From Comamonadaceae bacterium ALPHA2B (GTDB lineage Bacteria; Pseudomonadota; Gammaproteobacteria; Burkholderiales; Burkholderiaceae_C), in NCBI GenBank assembly GCA_005503065.1, contig SCOE01000005.1, forward strand, positions 186,001 through 250,000: a DNA stretch of 64,000 bases, written 5' to 3'. Positions 19,452 through 27,371 of the stretch are shown here, piece after piece. The position numbers and the translations under genes were made by a program. The notes beneath the pieces were generated by a model. The model did no database searches. It was not told where the DNA came from and saw only the letters and a program-made list of their open reading frames with translations. Position 1 is the first letter of the stretch. Every line of letters begins with the position of its first letter.

Positions 19452-20312
19452 TCAGTCTCGGATCGCACCGAACTGGAGGTCGCTGCTGCGGAGCCAGCGC
19501 CGATAGGTTGTTGCGAGCACGTCCGCCTTGACCGGGTTTTCGCGGTGGGGAGCGATTGGCAAACGCTTGGGGACGTGATTGAGCAGGATCATCAGGTCCT
19601 GGCCAAAGATGGTCTGCTGGAAACGTCTGAGCTGCTCGTCCGTGTTGACGTCGTCGATATAGCACATCAGCGTGTGCGCGATACACCATTCCTCATCCGA
19701 AGGCTGAACAAAAAGACAGAGCACATCCCAGCGGGCGGGGTCTGGCGGACAGGTCTTGTAGAGGATTGCCACGTAGGGCCGGGTGACGCGATAGATGTAC
19801 TTTGTCTCGATCGGCTCGAGCGCTGTAGCGGACGCTTTCGGCTGGGCAAAGCGGCACTCGGTCGCGATCACCTCGTTGCGGATCTCGTCGACCTCGACGT
19901 TGTAGGGCAGCACTTCAGTCAATGGCTCCGCGCCCAGGATGTCCGTATGGACAAACGGGAAGTGCGCCATATCGAGAAAGTTCTCGACGGCGCGCAGGCC
20001 TGATACGTTGATGCGCGTCGCGCCAGCGCTGACGACGCGGCGATCCGTTTCCTGAAATTCCGGAATATCGAAGATCGGCTTGGGGTTTGCCGAAAAGGAA
20101 AGCCAGATGGCACCGTATTTCTCCATTGCCGACATCGGCTCAAGGCCGCCGTCATCGCGGTGCCAGTGACCGGAAAGGACACCATCGGCGGTCCGGCCGA
20201 AGGTCACGTTCCGCGCCAGCAAACGGGTCTGCGTCTCCTGCCCTGCATGCAGGTCCTCAGCGGCAGACACCGGATGCCAGTCTTCAAAAATGGATTCGAG
20301 CTGATTGTTCAT
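19452..20312 (-). CDS. ndmC: 7-methylxanthine N7-demethylase catalytic subunit NdmC (no Rieske domain)
   Basis: 286 residues related to ring-hydroxylating oxygenase alpha subunits. The catalytic mononuclear-iron site is present (H117 and H122 in DMAHFPFVH, likely Asp in FGQDLMIL), but there is no CxH...CxxH pair. The expected Rieske segment is collapsed to a short stretch around residues 40-60 (TADGVLSGHWHRDDGG). This is the known oddity of NdmC, whose Rieske function is provided by NdmD. It sits 14 bases upstream of ndmD. Confidence 0.9.
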   Translation of the reverse strand: MNNQLESIFEDWHPVSAAEDLHAGQETQTRLLARNVTFGRTADGVLSGHWHRDDGGLEPMSAMEKYGAIWLSFSANPKPIFDIPEFQETDRRVVSAGATRINVSGLRAVENFLDMAHFPFVHTDILGAEPLTEVLPYNVEVDEIRNEVIATECRFAQPKASATALEPIETKYIYRVTRPYVAILYKTCPPDPARWDVLCLFVQPSDEEWCIAHTLMCYIDDVNTDEQLRRFQQTIFGQDLMILLNHVPKRLPIAPHRENPVKADVLATTYRRWLRSSDLQFGAIRD

Positions 20313-20349
20313 GGGGCACTCTTTCTGGCTTTTGGTGTTCGGATTTGGG

Positions 20350-21411
20350 TTACTCGTCGATCACGTTGCTGCGAAGAGCTGCTTTGAACTCATCAGCGCC
20401 ACGCAAGGCGGCCTGCGAGAGCTCGCGATGCCATTTGCGGTACTGGATCGACACCTTGTCCGTGGCGACCGAGATCTCGGAGGCCGAGATTTCGGCAGGC
20501 CACTGCGACTGGATGATCGGCTGGTCCTCGGCGAGAACCCGCTTTTGAAAAGCCACGTGCGAGTGGTCCGGCTGACCGTCCTTTTCGCGGACGATGATCA
20601 TGAAATTGCGACAGGTATTTGCATCGACCGGACTGGCCGTCGTCCACAGTACGAAGCGCGAGCCGTCACGCCATAGCGTGATCGCCAGGTTCACCGAGTA
20701 AGGCATGGTGCAGCGATAGTCGAAGTCGCCCATCGGCGCCTCTTCGGGAATGCCCTCCATCTCGCGCGGCGGAGCAAGCTTGAACTGCAGCTCGCCGTCT
20801 ACGCGGTGGACATGCACGGTCGGGTGGCTGGCAAAGAACGGGTCGTACAGCGTGCCCGGATGGACGAACGCAAAGTGAGAGAAGTCGGTGAAATTCTCCC
20901 AGCGGCGCTCCGCTACGGTGTTCCAGGTATAGGAGTCGGCAACGATGACCTGCATCGCCTCGTTGTTCCAGTCGCTGAGATACGGGATCTCGGTGCAATC
21001 GAAACTGTTGTCCAGACGGACCCACAGGATTGAATACCGCTCCTCGCATTCATAGGCTGCGAGCTTCGCGCGCGGGGGGATCGGCTTGTCCGCGCAGGCC
21101 GGGATCAGCTTGCATGCACCTTCGGTGTCGTATTGCCATCCGTGATACGGGCACTGCAGATAGTCTGACCCTTCCCGCTTTGCGATGCGCCCGATCGACA
21201 GCTTCGCCGAGCGGTGCGCGCAGCGGTCGGCTGCTGCGATGAACTTGCCGTTCAGCCTGGCGAGGACGAGTGACTCCCCGAGCAACGTCACGCCCATTGG
21301 GCCATGACCAGATGCGTTCGCACGCTCGAACTCATCAACGGTACAGACGGGATGCCAGAAGTGCCGCAGATAGGACTTGTCTTCGAGCAAAGGCTTCGTT
21401 TGATCATTCAT
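20350..21411 (-). CDS. ndmB: Methylxanthine N3-demethylase NdmB (Rieske oxygenase)
   Basis: Rieske non-heme iron monooxygenase removing the N3-methyl group (theobromine to 7-methylxanthine, 3-methylxanthine to xanthine) with release of formaldehyde. The 353 residues contain the Rieske ligands C64/H66 and C87/H90 (CAHRSAKL, CPYHGW) and the iron site H179/H184 (DFSHFAFVH). The N-terminus KPLLEDKSYLRHFWHPVCT and HGPMGVTLLGE are, from memory, closer to NdmB than to NdmA. The assignment of position specificity (N3 rather than N1) is an inference from that resemblance. Confidence 0.82.
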   Translation of the reverse strand: MNDQTKPLLEDKSYLRHFWHPVCTVDEFERANASGHGPMGVTLLGESLVLARLNGKFIAAADRCAHRSAKLSIGRIAKREGSDYLQCPYHGWQYDTEGACKLIPACADKPIPPRAKLAAYECEERYSILWVRLDNSFDCTEIPYLSDWNNEAMQVIVADSYTWNTVAERRWENFTDFSHFAFVHPGTLYDPFFASHPTVHVHRVDGELQFKLAPPREMEGIPEEAPMGDFDYRCTMPYSVNLAITLWRDGSRFVLWTTASPVDANTCRNFMIIVREKDGQPDHSHVAFQKRVLAEDQPIIQSQWPAEISASEISVATDKVSIQYRKWHRELSQAALRGADEFKAALRSNVIDE

Positions 21412-21533
21412 GGTGAGGAAAGTGGTGTTGTGTTGTCGAACGCTTCTGGCGCGGTTGCGCCGCCGAAAGGCCTGAAGATCCGGCAGCAGCGTTATTCACT
21501 GCCTAGCCGGATCCCGCGGACTTGCACGATCGC

Positions 21534-22934
21534 TTACAGGTCTGCCTCGCGTGCGGTTGCTGCGAGCTCCTTTCGCTCCGCCTGTCCGTCGCTGAGGCCG
21601 TTGAAGAAGAGGTTCAGGACGATGGCGCAGATAGCCGTCAGCAGGATCGGGCTTTCGAGAATCGGTCCCATAGACTGCGGGAGCTTCGAGAAGAACTTTG
21701 GCGAAACCACCGGCAGGAGACCAATTGCGATGCTGATTGCGATGACATACAGATTTCGGATGTCGCGCAGATTCACGCGGGTCAGCACTTTGATGCCGCC
21801 GGCCGCAATGATCCCGAACATCACGATGCCGACGCCGCCGAGAACGAATGGCGGGATCGAGGCAACGATCACGGCCATCTTCGGAAACATGCCAAGCATG
21901 AGCAGGACGACGCCGGAGACCGCGCAGACCCAGCGGCTTCGAACGCCGGTGACGCTAACGAGGCCAACGTTCTGCGCGTAGGACGTATAAGGGAAGGTGT
22001 TGAACACCCCGCCCAGCAATGTGCCCGCGCCATCCGCCCGGAAGCCACGCACGAGGTCCTTCTCCGTCAGGGGCTTTTCAACGATCTCTCCGAGCGCGAG
22101 AAACATGCCAGTCGACTCGATGAAGGTCACCAGCATGACGATGCACATGGCCGCGATTGCCCAGAAGCTGAACTTCGGCATGCCGAAGTGAAACGGCAAG
22201 ATCACACCAAACCACGGAGCAGAACTGAGTTCGCCCATCGACACGAGGCCGAGCGCTGCCGAGACGGCGAACCCGAAGAGAAGGCCGAGAAGAATGGCGA
22301 TGTTATTGATGAAACCCTTGGTGAACCGAACGAGAAGAAGAACGGTGACGAGCACCAGCGCGGCGATCGAGAGATAGAGCGGGCTGCCGAAATTGGGGTT
22401 GCCGTAGCCGCCGGCGGACCAGGTCGCAGCAACTCCCATCAGGGAGAGTCCGACAGCCAGAATTTCCGTGCCGGTCACGATTGGCGGGAAGAAGCGAAGC
22501 AGCTTCCCGACAAAGGGCGCAACGATCACGCCAAAGGCGCCCGCCGCGATCGTGGCACCGAAGACGCCTAGCAGTCCTCCCTGCGGATCGGCTCCGATGG
22601 CGATCATGGGACCGATGGCCGTGAAGGTCACGCCCATCATCACCGGCAAGCGGATGCCGAAAGGCCCAACGCCTACGCACTGAATCAGCGTGGCGAGACC
22701 ACAGGCGAACAGGTCCGCGTTGATCAGAAAGGCGATCTGTTCTTTGGGGAGGCCGAGCGCAGCACCAAGCACGAGCGGGATGGCAATCGCTCCTGCGTAC
22801 ATGACCATCACGTGCTGGATGCCCAGCAGTATGAGCGAGGGCGCAGCTGGCCGGGCATCAACATTGTTCACACCGGGCGAGCCGTCTGCCGAGGTGTCGA
22901 CACCCTTCGGCAGGTTGATAGCTGTAGTCATCAC
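21534..22934 (-). CDS. NCS2-family purine/xanthine permease
   Basis: Inner-membrane proton-coupled nucleobase symporter of 466 residues with about 12-14 hydrophobic helices. Typical NCS2 features are SLILLGIQHVMVMYAGAIAIP near the start, QCVGVGPFGIRLPVMMGVTF and a later TFIESTGMFLALGE segment. The C-terminal NVGLVSVTGVRSRWVC also fits uracil-xanthine permeases. It lies 122 bases upstream of ndmB in the same direction, so the likely cargo is a methylxanthine or xanthine. Confidence 0.92.
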   Translation of the reverse strand: MMTTAINLPKGVDTSADGSPGVNNVDARPAAPSLILLGIQHVMVMYAGAIAIPLVLGAALGLPKEQIAFLINADLFACGLATLIQCVGVGPFGIRLPVMMGVTFTAIGPMIAIGADPQGGLLGVFGATIAAGAFGVIVAPFVGKLLRFFPPIVTGTEILAVGLSLMGVAATWSAGGYGNPNFGSPLYLSIAALVLVTVLLLVRFTKGFINNIAILLGLLFGFAVSAALGLVSMGELSSAPWFGVILPFHFGMPKFSFWAIAAMCIVMLVTFIESTGMFLALGEIVEKPLTEKDLVRGFRADGAGTLLGGVFNTFPYTSYAQNVGLVSVTGVRSRWVCAVSGVVLLMLGMFPKMAVIVASIPPFVLGGVGIVMFGIIAAGGIKVLTRVNLRDIRNLYVIAISIAIGLLPVVSPKFFSKLPQSMGPILESPILLTAICAIVLNLFFNGLSDGQAERKELAATAREADL

Positions 22935-22958
22935 TATTCCTTGTTGAAGGCGGCTGGA

Positions 22959-23780
22959 TCAGAAATGGATCTCTGCCCGGAGCGTCGGCGTCGACGTCTT
23001 CGAGCCTGCAACGGTCGGGAGGACGTTGAACTTGTTCTTCACGTACGTGTAGCCCACGCCTGCCATGTACTTCTTGGGAGCGGCTCCGGCGGGCGCGCCG
23101 ACGTCCCAAAGCAGTGCCATCTCGGTCCAGGTTTCCGGATGCATGCCGTTGCCAAAACCGTCCTTGCCGCGCGTGCCGGTATAGGTCGCCCATCCTTTGA
23201 ACGTCGCCGGCAGTCCGAGTGCGAAGTCGAAGCTCCAGCCGAGGGCCAGCCGGTAGGTGACATCGGAGTTCACTTCCACGCCGACGATCGAGTTGTTGCC
23301 GCGATCCTTGAGAGCCAGAAGTGCGAGGGAGAGATAGCCCGGCACTGCAAACTGAACTTCGGGGCCGATCATCAGCTTCTGCTCTGCGCCGCCGAAGGCG
23401 CTGTTTTTTGAGCTGTAGTCGAAGCCTGTCTGGAGGCCGACGTCACGGATCGGACCGAAGCTGTATTCCTTGCCGGTCGTTTTGCTCAGGCTGAGGAAGT
23501 TGCGGTAGACAACATAGACTTCCTGCGCGCCGTGCGTTCCATTGTTGGCCGGGTCGTTCTTGTTGGACTGCAGCATGTCCACATTGAAGAAGTTCGATCC
23601 CCAGCCGTTTGTGCCGAAATAGGAAAGACTGAGAATGTCTTTTTGGACGTTTTTGCTGTTGCCCGGCTCGTGGTAGCGATTGCCATGCGAAAAGCCGATG
23701 GCTGCGTCGCTGAAATCAGCGGCCTGTGCGGCGGTCATCATGCCGGCAAGCGCGAGGCCGAAAAGGATTGCGTGTTTCAT
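22959..23780 (-). CDS. Tsx-like nucleoside-channel outer-membrane protein
   Basis: 273 residues with a clear signal peptide (LFGLALAGMMTAAQAA). It is rich in alternating aromatic/hydrophobic beta-strands (LSLSYFGTNGWGSNFFNVDM, YTYVKNKFNVLP) and ends in a terminal Phe, as in outer-membrane barrels. The pattern resembles the Tsx/nucleoside-specific channel family. It is the first gene of the leftward row and would let methylxanthines cross the outer membrane before the NCS2 permease. Confidence 0.8.
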   Translation of the reverse strand: MKHAILFGLALAGMMTAAQAADFSDAAIGFSHGNRYHEPGNSKNVQKDILSLSYFGTNGWGSNFFNVDMLQSNKNDPANNGTHGAQEVYVVYRNFLSLSKTTGKEYSFGPIRDVGLQTGFDYSSKNSAFGGAEQKLMIGPEVQFAVPGYLSLALLALKDRGNNSIVGVEVNSDVTYRLALGWSFDFALGLPATFKGWATYTGTRGKDGFGNGMHPETWTEMALLWDVGAPAGAAPKKYMAGVGYTYVKNKFNVLPTVAGSKTSTPTLRAEIHF

Positions 23781-24184
23781 TTGAGGAATCGAAATATCGG
23801 GGACGTGACTATTTCTCGCCCCGCGGCGTGAGGATTTAATAATCTGGGATCTGCGCAGCTGATGCGCGGCAGACTGAGGGTGCTACAGCCCTTGTGGAGG
23901 GGCGAACAGCAATATTGAATTCGTATGACGCTGGAGCCGTCGTCACACCGCAAGACCTGAGATCGCACCGCGGCGATCAATTGTCCGGACTACAGCCGCA
24001 GTGGCCGCGCCTTTCCTGGAGCTGTGTACGTCAATTTTTAGGTCGGCCTTTCGGATTGATATTCAGAGTGGGTCGCGACAAGTTCTTGTCACATGGCTGA
24101 AATTTATCCACCCGAAACCATGCACGAAAGATAGACTCAGAGACGGACCGTTCCATTTTTGGAACTAAAGAAAGGGCTTACCCT
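23781..24184. promoter_or_regulatory. Divergent promoter region between tsx-like gene and lysR
   Basis: 404 bases without a gene between the leftward catabolic row and the rightward LysR gene. It includes AT-rich stretches (near 23835, 24030 and 24100) and the inverted repeat at 24150-24165. This is the natural place for inducer-responsive control of the catabolic row. Confidence 0.6.
24150..24165. promoter_or_regulatory. Perfect inverted repeat just upstream of lysR
   Basis: GTTCCA-TTTT-TGGAAC, a perfect 6-4-6 palindrome ending 19 bases before the lysR start codon. LysR regulators usually bind such dyads near their own promoter, so this is a candidate autoregulatory site. Confidence 0.5.
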
Positions 24185-25159
24185 ATGGAGATGGATCTCA
24201 AGCTTGCAGAAGCCTTTGCGCTCATCATGCGATCCGGGAGCCTCACCCGTGCGGAGAGCCAGACCGGAATGGCCAAGGCAACACTCAGTCGCCTGCTGCG
24301 CAAGCTGGAGGAGGATCTGGGGGTGCAACTGGTGCAACGGACGTCGCGCCGCCTTGCGCCGACTGAGGCCGGCCGCGCATTTCATGCCCATTGCGAGGCC
24401 ATGCTTGCTGACGTGAGCGGTCGCTGGAAGGTCGCACGCGATGACGTGCAAGAGATCGCCGCCGGTGCAAAAGGTCGCCTTCGCATCCTCTCGGACAACC
24501 ACTTCACAACAACCTTCGTCTGTCACATCACACGCCTCTTTCTGGAACAGCATCCCAACATTACGTGTGAACTCGATGCCGCAGGACGGGAGGACTCGCC
24601 GCACATTGACGACGTGGATTGTTACATCTGTGCGCAGCCGCCAGACCTTCCGGATCTGGTTGCCAAACGTGTGGGTCAGCTTTCCTACGCTCTCTACGCC
24701 AGCCCTGACTACCTGCGACGCAACCCCGCGCCGATGAGACCGCAAGAGCTCACGGCGCACACATCAATCACGCTGCGCCGACCGGAATTCGCCGGACGCA
24801 CGATCCTGCATTCCAACCAGACCTCGCATCCTTTCGTCTCTCGGTTCTCGATCTCGACGAACGACTACTGGGTGATGAAGACTTTCTGCGTAGACGGCCT
24901 CGGCATCGCGCTCCTGCCGGATTTCTTTGCCAATCCCGAAGTCAAGGTCGGGAGCCTAGTGAAGGTCCTCCCCGAGTGGAAGCCCGAGCTGCGGCGCATC
25001 TATTGCGCCTATCTTCGTCAGCGCTATGCGGCGAAGAAGCTTCAGGCCTTTATCGAACTGCTGAGCGAAAGCATGACCGATCTTGACTCGCTTAACACTT
25101 ACGTGGCGAGCGCGATAGCGCGACCAAATGAAATGACACTGCCGGTCGCGCGCCTCTAA
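24185..25159 (+). CDS. LysR-family transcriptional regulator
   Basis: 324 residues. The N-terminal winged helix-turn-helix (KLAEAFALIMRSGSLTRAE, then LSRLLRKLEEDLGVQLVQR) is characteristic, followed by a substrate-binding domain with a periplasmic-protein-like fold. It is transcribed divergently from the tsx-permease-ndm row, so it is the likely regulator of methylxanthine catabolism. The inducer is not deducible. The C-terminal end converges with the dioxygenase gene 25 bases away. Confidence 0.92.
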   Translation: MEMDLKLAEAFALIMRSGSLTRAESQTGMAKATLSRLLRKLEEDLGVQLVQRTSRRLAPTEAGRAFHAHCEAMLADVSGRWKVARDDVQEIAAGAKGRLRILSDNHFTTTFVCHITRLFLEQHPNITCELDAAGREDSPHIDDVDCYICAQPPDLPDLVAKRVGQLSYALYASPDYLRRNPAPMRPQELTAHTSITLRRPEFAGRTILHSNQTSHPFVSRFSISTNDYWVMKTFCVDGLGIALLPDFFANPEVKVGSLVKVLPEWKPELRRIYCAYLRQRYAAKKLQAFIELLSESMTDLDSLNTYVASAIARPNEMTLPVARL

Positions 25160-25184
25160 GGCGCGTGCCCGGCAAACAAGGCGG

Positions 25185-26147
25185 TCAACCGTAAGTCTGA
25201 GCGTACATCGCAGCGATGTGCTCGCCAACCGTTCGCGAAGCCGCCGGCGTTGGGTTCTCGAGCGGCAGGCCGTCGAGCGGTGTGATCCGGTAGTGATAGT
25301 TCGGGTCGAAGAACGTTGCCACCGAGTACCGATGCCGCTCTGGCGACGAATTCAGCACGCGATGCATGTTTGAGTGGTAAAGGCCGCGCGTCAGCACGGG
25401 AACCATATCACCCAGGTTGACGACGAACGTGTCTTCAACAAACGGCGCCCGCACCCATTCACCTGCGGAATTGCGCACCTCGAGCCCGCCGACGTTGTCT
25501 TGCAAAAGCATCGTCAGCATGCCCCAATCTGTGTGGGCGCCTGCACCAAGCTGGTTTCCGTCTCCAACGCGGGATTGCGGCGGATAGTGCAGAAGGCGGG
25601 TCGTAATCATTGGCTGCTTCAGGCCCTCGGCAAAATAATCCTCTGGCAGTTCCAGCGACAGTGCGAGCAGGCCAAGCAGATGCTTCCCCAGTGCCGTCAG
25701 TGCTTCGATGTATGCCTCGGTCTGGGGGCGCATCTCTCGATAGGCCGCTGGCCACTGGTTGAGGCTGTCATATGCGCCGCCAGTGACGTAAGCCTGACTC
25801 CCGTCGACGCTCGCCATGAACCCCTCTTTCACGTCGGGCTTTGAGCCGTCATCAAGAGTCTGGATCGCCATTGGCTCATACCCGCGCATGGTCGTGGATC
25901 TTGCGACTTGGATCGCATCCTTGACGTCCTGCGGCAATGCGAAGAACGCCCGCGCACAGTCGAGTTGCGCATCAGTGAGTTCCTTAGAGACGCCGTGATT
26001 TGAGACATAAAAAAATCCGGTGTCACGGGCGGCGCGATGGATCTCCCAGGCGACGACCTTCTTCGCTTCGGCGTCGGTTCCAAACGACGCCGAGAGGTCA
26101 ACGATCGGGATTGACTGGGCAGCAGCGGGTGGGGTGTAAAGAATCAT
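25185..26147 (-). CDS. Isopenicillin N synthase-like Fe(II)-dependent dioxygenase
   Basis: 320 residues of the IPNS/2-oxoglutarate-Fe(II) oxygenase family. The N-terminal IPIVDLSASF and FFYVSNHGVS match the DIOX_N region. The iron ligands are His and Asp in GAGAHTDWGML with the distal His in HSNMHRVLN. RHRYSVATFF is the co-substrate-binding R-x-S-type segment. The substrate is unknown. Between lysR and the deacetylase gene, it may act on a purine-derived compound, but this is only context. Confidence 0.85.
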   Translation of the reverse strand: MILYTPPAAAQSIPIVDLSASFGTDAEAKKVVAWEIHRAARDTGFFYVSNHGVSKELTDAQLDCARAFFALPQDVKDAIQVARSTTMRGYEPMAIQTLDDGSKPDVKEGFMASVDGSQAYVTGGAYDSLNQWPAAYREMRPQTEAYIEALTALGKHLLGLLALSLELPEDYFAEGLKQPMITTRLLHYPPQSRVGDGNQLGAGAHTDWGMLTMLLQDNVGGLEVRNSAGEWVRAPFVEDTFVVNLGDMVPVLTRGLYHSNMHRVLNSSPERHRYSVATFFDPNYHYRITPLDGLPLENPTPAASRTVGEHIAAMYAQTYG

Positions 26148-26449
26148 TTGAGGTGCTTTCTGGAGACGTGGTGCGACCGCGGATCACTCATGTAGCTCCG
26201 CGCGACTAGCGACTTGCTTGCTGACCGTCGAACCCTGCGACCGCAAGACGCGTGACTTTGGCGCTCTGTTTGTCAGCGGACGGCGAGGATGCCTCAGCCA
26301 CAACCGCTTTGGCGGTAGTGGGATGGAACGAATCGTCTCACGCGTGAAACAGCGCTTCGATTCAACATAGCACCTGCATCCTGCGCCTTTATGTTGAAAA
26401 GATCAGCTGGCAGGGAAATTGCTAGTCAACATATTTTAAGAAAGACCCG
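26148..26449. promoter_or_regulatory. Divergent intergenic region between dioxygenase and deacetylase genes
   Basis: 302 bases with no coding potential seen. It separates a leftward and a rightward gene and should hold both promoters. An AT-rich patch at 26355-26445 (AACATATTTTAAGAAAG) directly precedes the deacetylase start. Confidence 0.4.
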
Positions 26450-27292
26450 ATGTTTAGCGCTGACGACCTTTATCCCTACGAAGCCATTGTCGATCGGCCG
26501 CCTATCAAGTTTTCAAACGGTGCGCGGATCGCTGTCTGGATTGCGCCGAACATCGAACACTTCCATTTGGAAGCGCCAATTCCGGAAATGCCCTACCCAG
26601 CTCCGGACGTTCGCAACTTCGCGCGGCGCGATTACGGTAACCGCGTTGCTGTGTGGCGAATGATGGAGGTTATGGAGAAATACAAGGCCCGGGGCACAGT
26701 CGCGCTGAATGGTGAGGTCGCTCTTCACTATCCGCGAATAATGCAGGCGTCAATCGACCTGGGTTGGGAGTTCATGGGGCACGCGATGAACAATTCCCAA
26801 TTTCTGATCGGCCTTGAGCCGGATCAGGAGGAAGCGAATATTGCAGGAACGCGCCAGGCCATTGAGAAGTGGGGCAAGAAGATGCATGGCTGGCTTAGTC
26901 CGGCGCTCGGCGAGACCTGGCACACGCTGGAGCTCCTTAAGAAAAATGGCGTCAGTTATGTCGCTGATTGGATCCACGATGACTTGCCGGTGAAGATGAG
27001 CAACGGCCTGTACTCGATTCCTTATTCGCTTGAGCTCAATGACATGCCGCTGTTCGATAAACCGAGCATCAGCATTCAGGATTTTAAGCAGCGCATTTGC
27101 GATGCTTTCGACGTCTTATACGCAGAAGGCAAGACGTCGCCGCGAACGATGTGCATTGCCCTACACCCATTCCTGATCGGCGTACCCCATCGCATCAAGT
27201 ATTTCGAAGAGGCGCTTGCTTATATCGCCTCGCACGACGAAGTCTGGTTCGCGACTGGCAACGAGATCATCGAAGAGATTAAAGGGCAGTAG
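26450..27292 (+). CDS. Polysaccharide deacetylase-family hydrolase (PuuE-like)
   Basis: 280 residues of the NodB/polysaccharide-deacetylase fold, subgroup resembling PuuE-type allantoinases: IAVWIAPNIEHF near the start, RDYGNRVAVWRMMEVMEKY, the GHAMNNSQF section and CIALHPFLIGVPHRIKYFEE near the end. A metal-binding His is likely in GWEFMGHAMNN. It is the first gene of a rightward group followed by an ABC importer, so a hydrolytic step on an imported amide or ureide is plausible. The exact substrate is not known. Confidence 0.75.
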   Translation: MFSADDLYPYEAIVDRPPIKFSNGARIAVWIAPNIEHFHLEAPIPEMPYPAPDVRNFARRDYGNRVAVWRMMEVMEKYKARGTVALNGEVALHYPRIMQASIDLGWEFMGHAMNNSQFLIGLEPDQEEANIAGTRQAIEKWGKKMHGWLSPALGETWHTLELLKKNGVSYVADWIHDDLPVKMSNGLYSIPYSLELNDMPLFDKPSISIQDFKQRICDAFDVLYAEGKTSPRTMCIALHPFLIGVPHRIKYFEEALAYIASHDEVWFATGNEIIEEIKGQ

Positions 27293-27371
27293 CCCGAAAA
27301 CATCCTAAGTCGAATTTGCCTGGCGTCTTTTCGGACGCCGGGGCATCCTTTTATTGTCTTGAAAGTCTGAA

